Shown: in pieces, positions 57,217 to 64,000 of the stretch | Layout: every line of letters begins with the position of its first letter | Position numbering within the stretch: position 1 is the stretch's first letter | DNA from: Viscum album | Lineage: Eukaryota; Streptophyta; Magnoliopsida; Santalales; Viscaceae | Assembly: GCA_963277665.1 (NCBI GenBank) | Contig: OY728136.1 | Location: 1,971,720,576 to 1,971,784,575 of the forward strand | Reading direction: 5' to 3' | DNA length: 64,000 bases | The notes under the pieces: model-generated | What the model was told of the DNA's origin: nothing | What the model saw: only the letters and a program-made list of their open reading frames with translations | Database searches by the model: none | Position numbers and translations under genes: made by a program

Positions 57217-57830
57217 TTCAATTAGTTATGTCCCTATAATTTCCACTCACTAACTTCATCCCAACAAGTTTTAGTTGGATACCTATTTCCATATGATACA
57301 TTACATAGAGCCATTTGAACACTAGAATGGAAAATATTATTATAGTTAAATTCTTCTAGTGTTATATACTTGTCCCATGTATCTTTATAGTCATGTTGTC
57401 ATGATATTAACATATATTCCAATTTTTTTAATGTTCTTTCAAAACATTGTCAGTTTAAGGGTGATAGAATGTACTCATATAGATATTTGTATTCAAATCC
57501 ATCTGAATATTCTTCCATTATTTAGTTTTTAAATAGGTATCTCGATTAATAAAATCAATAAAAGTGGACCATTATTCCATAAAAATTATTAATATAGATT
57601 ATATATTAGAACAGTTGAGGTAAATCTTCTATTATAGCAATAATATGTGCTGATTATGTAAGGAGGTCAATAATAACTCATTTCATATCATAGATTTTAT
57701 GGTTCTTTGTTAATCCAGTCATGATGTCTAAAGTAATTTCATAGCACATCCACAAAAGAATACATTTTTGTTAAATTAATCCTCTATGATGTTGATTCTA
57801 ATACTTCACTTGTTTCTGAACAAGACATCT
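57217..57830 (-). pseudogene. pol: Element D integrase, N-terminal and core parts
   Basis: On the minus strand, from right to left: RLWV...EVLEST...LTKMY (about 57830-57750) matches the segment before the zinc-binding HHCC. LDIMTGLTKNHKIYDMK then VIIDLLT.SAHI (about 57730-57610) matches the core start with its first catalytic Asp. TWDKYITLEEFNYNNIFHSS then VQMALCNVSYGNR (about 57400-57290) matches the core end (LPLVEFAYNNS.HSSIGMAPFEALYGR). The middle of the core, with the second Asp and Glu, seems deleted, since these landmarks are closer together than usual. Not functional. Confidence 0.82.
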
Positions 57831-57989
57831 TCACCCATAGTCGACAATTTTCTATAGCATTTTATACAAAAATAAATGTTTCCTCAAATATATATACATC
57901 ATGGAACTACTAGGGTGTATAGTTAAATTTAAGCTATGAAAATAATCTAAACATTCCAATTTTTTCTTAGGTATTGATCCAAATAAAAA

Positions 57990-58600
57990 CCACTTTAAAT
58001 TTTTTAAAATCCCATCATCAAAAACGATGCCTTCAAATATTCAATCATTATCAACATTAATTTTCATTTGAAAATTATCAACACGAGATAGAGAGCTTGG
58101 TATATTATCTTGTAAATATGTATTGCCAATAATTTCAACTGGTGTCAACGTTTCCCAATAATCAACAATTACCATATCTATCATTACAAAATCAATGAAT
58201 ATAGGATATTAATCAATCCACATTTGTATCTGATGTCCATGATCTTTTATACTTATTAAATCATCTACCATATTTTATTTTCCATGATGGTAGTGAATTG
58301 ATAAATCATAATCCTTGATTAACTAGAGCAGAAGTGTTTTCCTTATGTTGATTTATTTATATGTAAATATTTAATTCCAACTCTTAAAATCAATATATAT
58401 CACAAATATTTCACAATAGATATATTGTCCCCATATGTTCTGAGAAAATATAACCATATCTAACTCAATACAATGACTTGGATACAATAATTTTTTTTTC
58501 AATTACATTGATTCATTTTCAATATATTTATCATTTTCAAAAGGATAAAACCCATTCTATTCATCGATGCATCACTATATATCAATAACCATTCATTTAA
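57990..58600 (-). pseudogene. pol: Element D RNase H domain
   Basis: The minus strand reads LLIYSDASMNRMGFILLKM at about 58590-58535, matching the RNase H start (YCDAS..GLG.VLMQ) with the first catalytic Asp kept. Further on, weak similarity continues to a SLSRVDNF reading (about 58090) at the place of the ALSR connection. Stops interrupt it throughout. Confidence 0.65.
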
Positions 58601-59330
58601 AAAGATGAGAGAAAAATTGGTGCAATAAATAATATTTTATTCAATTATTAGAAACATTATTCACATTCTATTGTCCACACAAACATAACACCAATATGTG
58701 TTAGCTGGTTTAATGTTCTATCCAATTGGGAAAAATTCTAAATAAAATTTGAATATTGACAAGATAAACTAATAAAACTACATACATCAATTATTATCAT
58801 TGGTGTAGTCCTTTAATGGGTTTTCATTGTCTCCATATGATTAACTGACATTCCATACATAGAGAAAATATGACCTAAAAAATAAATTTCCTAAAGCAGG
58901 AATTTAGCCTTTCTAAATTTACTATATATCTCGTTCCATATGAGAGTCTCTAGAATAAACAGTAGGTCATTCCCATTATCTTTATAGTTTTTAGAATACA
59001 AAATAATATTATCAATGAATTCTAAAGATTAATAATCAATATATTAGAATAATATTTGTTTCATCATATTGATAAAAATATAGGGTGAAATAGTAAATAA
59101 AAATGGAATTATTGTAAACCCGTAATCCCCACACATCATCCAAAAGGATTTTATCAAAATATATCTCTTCTTGACCTGCAATTGATGATATCTAGAAGGA
59201 AGGGAAATCTTCAAAAAATAATAATATATATAAATTTTATCAAATAAATACATGAAGTGAGGAAAATCATACTTATTATTTATTTTAATAGAATTTATTT
59301 CCATATAGTCAAATAACTACATCAAGATGC
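58601..59330 (-). pseudogene. pol: Element D reverse transcriptase
   Basis: An 86-codon open stretch (59304-59044) aligns with the RT fingers and palm: LFDKIYIYYYFLKISLPSRY then HQLQVK (for LFDQL..A..FSKIDLRSGYHQ) and PFLFTISPYIFINMMKQIL (for PFGLTNAPAVFMDLMNRVF). After a stop, FIDNIILYSKNYKDN at 59019-58975 is the catalytic YXDD box, where the second Asp has become Asn (GAT AAT). ILETLIWNEIYSKF and FLGHIFS follow as in the RT thumb. The first Asp of KIDL is also replaced (KISL). Dead, but the best evidence for the family of D. Confidence 0.88.
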
Positions 59331-59749
59331 ATCTTTCTTCATAATAAAGAGAATACAGGATCCCTGTGGAGAGACACAACGGTGAATAGATCCCTTATAA
59401 TAGAACATCTCCTATTTTCTTTTTAGATCCAATATTTCCTATGATGACATATTATATAGAGTATTTGATCTTAGTCATGCATGATGGATTAAATCAACAT
59501 GAAACTCAACTTCATGCATTATGGTTGTCATGGTAATTACCTCGAAATTACACCAATGTAATCATGTAAAATTGACACATCAAAAATTTGAAGATGAATT
59601 TCCACATCCAAAAATGTTTTCTACTCTTTAACCACAATAATTGAATTCATTTGATCAAATTGGGGTGGATATCGATTAGGATATGATTTTGATTTTAATA
59701 CTCTAATGATATTAGATTTTTTACCATCATCACAAATCTTTACTTTTTT
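59331..59749 (-). other. Element D pol, decayed RT N-terminus
   Basis: Between the RT and protease landmarks. No open frame or clear motif remains; by position it should hold the RT N-terminus and the protease-RT linker. Confidence 0.4.
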
Positions 59750-60030
59750 CTACTTCAGACACATTATCACGTAATATTTTGAAATCAATACCATACTAAG
59801 GATTATAGAATGGTATACCATAAGTATGATGATAAGATTAAGAAATAACGAATGTTTGTATTTCATAATGGAATCTTCTTGAGGAATTTTAGTTTCAATG
59901 TGACTTCCATGAATGGTTTTGACTAAAAACACCCCCATTAAAAAAATGTGAATCATCTATATTTACTAGAAAATTGGGTTTATATAATATAATTCTATGA
60001 TCCTAAATCAAATAAATCGGTGGTTATATT
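59750..60030 (-). pseudogene. pol: Element D aspartic protease remnant
   Basis: Around 60010 the minus strand reads DLFDLGS, at the place of the protease active site LFDSGA (central Ser replaced by Leu). A 68-codon open stretch (59956-59750) follows with LVKTIHGSHIETKIP and, near its end, ILSMVLISKYYVIM, matching the conserved ILGMDWLSKY.V...  after the protease. Assignment rests mainly on that last match and on the position before RT. Confidence 0.6.
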
Positions 60031-60239
60031 TTATTATAGTGTTATTTTACCTTCCACCACATCATTTTTACCTGAAATATAGCTACGGTGATTGTATAAT
60101 CCTGGTCATCTTCCCTTGTAATATGTCATGGTAAAATCCCATGATAATGGGGTAATTGATTTTATTAATATTACAATACATTACAGTTGAATCATTTAAT
60201 ATCATTGATTTTTTCCATACCTTTAATTCATTTTCCTAG
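60031..60239 (-). other. Element D gag-pol junction region
   Basis: No motif recognised. The E1/array SINE-like unit is not seen here. Confidence 0.3.
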
Positions 60240-60340
60240 TTACCATTTTCAATGAACATATAAATATATCCCATTCCATTCGTGAATATATCAGCATGAC
60301 TTTTTCAAGAATTGTCACATAAATGAATTTTTTTCATTTC
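60240..60340 (-). pseudogene. gag: Element D nucleocapsid remnant
   Basis: The minus strand reads IHLCDNS.KSHADIFTNGMG, aligned with PLCDNCGKNHPSTFLKGMG of E1 gag (717-1022). The second Cys is lost, then the frame decays. The similarity ties D and E1 to one lineage. Confidence 0.65.
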
Positions 60341-60653
60341 CCATTACTTCTATGAAACAAAAAAAATTCCCTAGAAATAAAATGGCCTATTATTCACCAA
60401 ATTTCTCATGGATATATAAGATATATAATATTGGTTATCAATTTAAATAGCACTTATATTATTTTAAAATATGATGAAAATTTTTTAGAATCCAATTTTC
60501 ATTGGAGACATGGATTAAGACCATAAAATTAACTATTAATCCTATCAACTGAATCATTTTTATCAGTTTAATACATTTATAGTCTTATGAAGGTAGACTC
60601 ATCAATTTCAACAAACTCTTCTTCTCATTTCATTATGTTAGGAAATTTTATTT
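60341..60653 (-). other. Element D gag, decayed linker
   Basis: Lies between the nucleocapsid remnant and the capsid-like segment. No open frame of note on either strand. Confidence 0.3.
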
Positions 60654-60869
60654 TCATTTCAGTTCATTAATCTTGAGAGATGTACTTTTGAATAATTTTT
60701 CATTAAAATTTCTCCAATCCAGGTACTCTATTTTATATTCCTCCATTGTATTCTGGATCAAGTACCAAAATTTATCAATATCTCCATTAAGATAATATAC
60801 TAATAGTACTACCTTTTCATTTTCATTGTATAACATTTCTTTAAATATATTTTCAAAGGACTTGATCAC
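60654..60869 (-). pseudogene. gag: Element D gag, capsid-like segment
   Basis: A 71-codon open stretch: MIKSFENIFKEML..ENEKVV then YYLNGDIDKFWYLIQ and LDWRNFNEKLFK. It lines up with E1 gag WIKSLEKIFHALGSSKRENV, LTGDADQWWSVIQ and IEWREFKEIFLEKYF, including the W..F...F spacing. The second W of the WW pair has shifted to FW. It is cut off by stops on both sides; the first Met is an internal residue (E1 has Trp). Confidence 0.8.
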
Positions 60870-61223
60870 AAATCATTTACCACTTGATTTTTAGTACCAC
60901 TAAATGATAAGGGCTTCTCCAATATCAAATGATCCAAAATAGTTTTTATGTGGTTATTAATCACAACATTGGTAATTTCTCCTAATATATTCATGATATG
61001 AGTAGCCCCACCACTAATCATGTTGAGTTTCGCAATATAGAAATCCCTATACTAACAGTTTGTGTCGATTCTATTACATCTATTAGGTGTCATATGTTTA
61101 TAATAGAAGAAACATAGTTATCTCATAATCATCATGATTATTGATCCAAAAAAATAACTATAAGTATTTATTATAATTAAAATGTTTATTTGAGATATAT
61201 TTCTCAAGGATTCTACTAAACTT
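60870..61223 (-). other. Element D gag N-terminus and leader
   Basis: Between the gag fragment and the PBS. Short readings such as MLSFAI..KSLY could be the decayed N-terminus, but no motif is clear. Confidence 0.3.
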
Positions 61224-61235
61224 CATTTCATACCA
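61224..61235 (-). promoter_or_regulatory. Element D primer binding site
   Basis: The minus strand reads TGGTATGAAATG two bases after the LTR end. The first six bases match initiator tRNA-Met as in the other elements; the rest has decayed. Placement right at TGTAAC... of the LTR is decisive. Confidence 0.75.
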
Positions 61236-61237
61236 AC

Positions 61238-64000
61238 TGTAACAACCTTGACCCTTGAATCCCAAGGTCAGTGTCTATTTTATTAAAATGATATAAGTAT
61301 AAGAGATCCCATTTCCATGTATCAATTATTTTAGTATTTTTTATAAAATAGATACATATATGTTTCCCTTATTCAGTTGGTAACTATACATAGAACATTA
61401 CAAAATAAAATAAAATTCTTCTTCAAACTTATTAAAATATTTTATCATCATAACCTGGAGAAGAAAAATAAGAAAAAGTGTAAGCTCAAATAATCATAAC
61501 TGGTTACATGAAATAAAAATAATTATTGCAATGTAAATATAGAATAGTCCTTATAGAAGGGTAAATAATATGAAAAATACATACCATCAATAAAATGAGA
61601 ATGGAAATGAAACCACTTATTTTTTTATATAAAAGATCTCATGAAAATTAACAATTGAATACTGAATGCAGAAATTTATTTTTTATTGGATGTAATGTAC
61701 GTAGAAAATGAAATATTATAACCTCAAGAAAATTATCTATTGGTGGCAGGATCATATTAAAGTATACATATAATCAATTAAAATGTGGTTTTCACCAATG
61801 GTTTGGTCTCATTAGACCTGATGATGCATTTTGAGGATATCTATAACTAGGCCAGACACATCACTTCATGTATAAATAATTATTCATACAAAATACAATT
61901 CACGAACATTGTGACTTGTCAAAATATCTGTACACCCTTTAAAATTGATATTTATCTTTATTTCCTGTATAAAAAAACATATAAAACGCAATACCTAAAA
62001 ATGTTATATGATATATTAAATAATAATATAAATGATACAATGTAATTATTATATTTAATCAAATCCTTATTTAATAATGATTTTAAATAAATGGGATGTA
62101 TACACCACACGCAATGAATTAGTGTTTACAAATGCATAACTAATGTAAAAAATCATAGGGGTATCAAATAAATAATGGATTTAAATCATACATGACCATT
62201 AAAAAGGTTAAATATGAATATACCATGATAAAGAATGTCAAAATAAATGGAACACAAATATACATAGTGTATATGATAATTTATTAATGAGCACCATTTG
62301 TTCAGTTTAACTGAATATATTAAAGATTATTTAATGAAAAAATGAGTTATTTTTGCATAAAAAATAAATTATATAGAATATATTTTAGGATAAAAATTGT
62401 GTTTTTTGAAAAATATTATTGTCCAAAAACATATTATGGTGTGTACTTGAAAATGGGTATGCAATTAGGATGTTCCCTTTAATCGGTCTTGCGTATTGTG
62501 AGAAATTGAGGAGGAAACCATGTAATACATGTATTTATACATCAATGAATGAGGAATTGAGATAACTACATATTTCTTAAACTTACGAAAATTATTTTGG
62601 ATTATTAAATGAAAATAATTAATAATTTCATTAAGATGTAGAGATAGAAAACAAAACATTACGGAAAAAGGGGGGTTTGCAAAAAAATACCTTACCTTTT
62701 TTCAGAAAGTGTTCTTCACTAGCACATAATATCCGGGAAAATGTAATCAGATTCATCAATAATTAAATTTATAATCTATTAAAAATTATTTAATTTAATA
62801 TAATTTTATTATGTTCCATTATTTTCTTTTTGATGAGTTATATGATTCAATTTAATCATTTTTTATGGTTCCTTTCATTTGTTTTGATGATTGGTTTACG
62901 AGTATACATGTGTGGAAGTTCATGTAAAAATATAATCAATATGAAAAAATTAAAATTTATATTATAATTGAAATAATAGAAGATTAAATATTCTTATATA
63001 TAATTTTTTCTAGAAAAGAGGGTGTTTAATACGATAAAATATTAATCATAACTCTTTAGATTATTTGGGGGTTTTTTGATCATGAAGAACTAGTTTTATT
63101 TTATTAATTAATATTTTGTATATATACTACTTCCAGATAAATAAATAGGTTTTAATATAAATATTAAAATATAATTTACCAATTATAATTTTTTGTCACC
63201 ATCATTGAATTAAGTATAAGAAAATAAAGAATTAGCACCCATAAAGGGGTATAATTGACACCTATTCGACTATGATTTCATTTATTTAAAAAAAAAAGTG
63301 GAATGGAAAAGAATTGTTTGTGGAAATACCATTAACCTAATAAAAATAACTCTTATATTTTATATTTGAGTTATAATGTTACAGGGTATAGGGGAGGTTT
63401 GGTATGGATAAGAATAGAAAATAAAATATTATAAAATAATAGAAATGGAACGATGATATTACCTCTTGAACATATTCTCCTTGATAACCTTTAGATGGAA
63501 ATATTGTTTGGTATTTTTTGAAGCCAATAGATCATCCAAATGGGTGAGATTCTTTGTAAGGTAATTGTGATTAAAATTTAAAATCCTCAAAGCATTCAAT
63601 GTGTGACCGGAATCGGAGGAGAGGGGTTGTATTTATTATTGATGATATCAGTATTTTATTTATTATTTTAATCATATTTTATTATATTTTCTATAAACTA
63701 TCAATAGTATTGGATAAAATAACTAAATATTGTAAACTGAAAATGAGAGTTCACATTAATGTTCCTCACATCATTCACACATCATCAATGTCTCAATAAT
63801 CGATGTATTTGTTTAATAGAAGAAATTACTCTATTTTACTATTCACCAAAATTTCAAATATTTTAGAAAAATCAAAAAAATTCAATATAAACAATTATAT
63901 AACTATATAAAAAAAATTGACTTCTTTTATTTAAGAAAATTTAAATCATGAGAAATTTAATTTTAGTTCAAAATTATCATTTATTTGTAAAATACTGAAT
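61238..64000 (-). repeat. Element D 5' LTR (partial, runs off the window)
   Basis: On the plus strand it begins TGTAACAACCTTGACCC right after the PBS. It holds the CACACG-flanked block ATTGAGGAGGAAACC (62497), a donor-like AAAAG/GTAAGGT on the minus strand (about 62688) and CAAGAG/GTAATATC (about 63458-63470), which match the two conserved donor blocks of the array. GGAGGAGAGGGG (63616-63627) marks the leader next to a lost TATA box. By comparison with the 3' LTR some 400 bp remain beyond 64000. The frames at 62465-62659 and 63599-63799 are not recognised. Confidence 0.78.

Larger units (their letters stand above)
50809..64000 (-). mobile_element. Element D: old Ty3/gypsy chromovirus, both LTRs, interrupted by solo LTR S
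   Basis: Minus-strand order, right to left: 5' LTR (61238 to beyond 64000), PBS, gag, nucleocapsid remnant, protease, RT, RNase H, integrase, chromodomain-like tail, 3' LTR (to 50809). Every coding part is broken by stops and frameshifts, but several stretches are unmistakable (RT YHQLQVK and FIDN; integrase FNYNNIFHSSVQMA). The order protease-RT-RNase H-integrase is that of Ty3/gypsy, and the FHIS...KHVL segment after integrase is typical of plant chromoviruses. It is the only autonomous-type element here and shares LTR features with the non-autonomous families. It cannot supply proteins now. Confidence 0.85.

Noticed and set aside
1..64000. CRISPR arrays, operons, bacterial or organellar genes
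   Set aside because: No short regularly spaced repeats, no ribosome-binding or operon structure, and no organellar gene is seen. The content is typical of plant nuclear heterochromatin.

Overview
The window is heterochromatic plant nuclear DNA, very A+T-rich, and almost all of it that I can read consists of nested LTR retrotransposons of one related group. I see no ordinary host gene. The evidence for a plant is chromovirus-type Ty3/gypsy gag-pol remnants (Tekay/Del-like, my family assignment), primer sites resembling initiator-tRNA-Met (TGGTATCAGA...), LTR ends of the TGTAAC(A)CC...ACA type, and very long LTRs (2.6 to 4.5 kb). The species cannot be named from this sequence.

Layout. (1) 1-6006: the 5' part of a minus-strand element, E1, with a 3.7-kb LTR, a PBS, a broken gag and a tRNA-like SINE insertion. 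(2) 6012-15877: old decayed sequence, with a plus-strand integrase remnant around 9.7-10.6 kb and the decayed 3' end of an internal region just before 15878; about 5 kb remains unresolved. (3) 15878-26543: two plus-strand 4.4-kb LTRs (A and B) around a 1.8-kb internal region with zinc-knuckle remnants; internal-like sequence also abuts the outer sides. (4) 26544-27506 and 50441-50808: two pieces of an older minus-strand LTR (X) split by the next item. (5) 27507-50435: the most striking feature, a head-to-tail array LTR-int-LTR-int-LTR-int-LTR of a young non-autonomous element (LTR about 4.33 kb, internal about 2.22 kb), flanked by a perfect 5-bp target duplication ATGTT. (6) 50809 to the window end: an old minus-strand autonomous element, D, with a 3' LTR, chromodomain-like tail, integrase, RNase H, RT, protease, nucleocapsid, gag, PBS and 5' LTR. 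A 2.64-kb solo LTR (S) has inserted in its integrase.

How it works together. Array units carry long LTRs with a TATA box, two conserved splice-donor-like blocks, CGTACGTACG-centred subrepeats and a cluster of TTGCG...GCAA palindromes. Their only coding capacity is a stand-alone nucleocapsid-like protein of three zinc knuckles, intact in the middle unit only. They would depend on reverse transcriptase and integrase from an autonomous relative such as the lineage represented by the now dead element D. The same LTR blocks recur in E1, A, B, X and partly D and S, so the window shows several age layers of one LTR lineage inserted into itself.

Boundaries of the array, E1 and S are read from terminal bases. 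Boundaries of A, B, X and D are approximate, because they were aligned by eye in decayed sequence.
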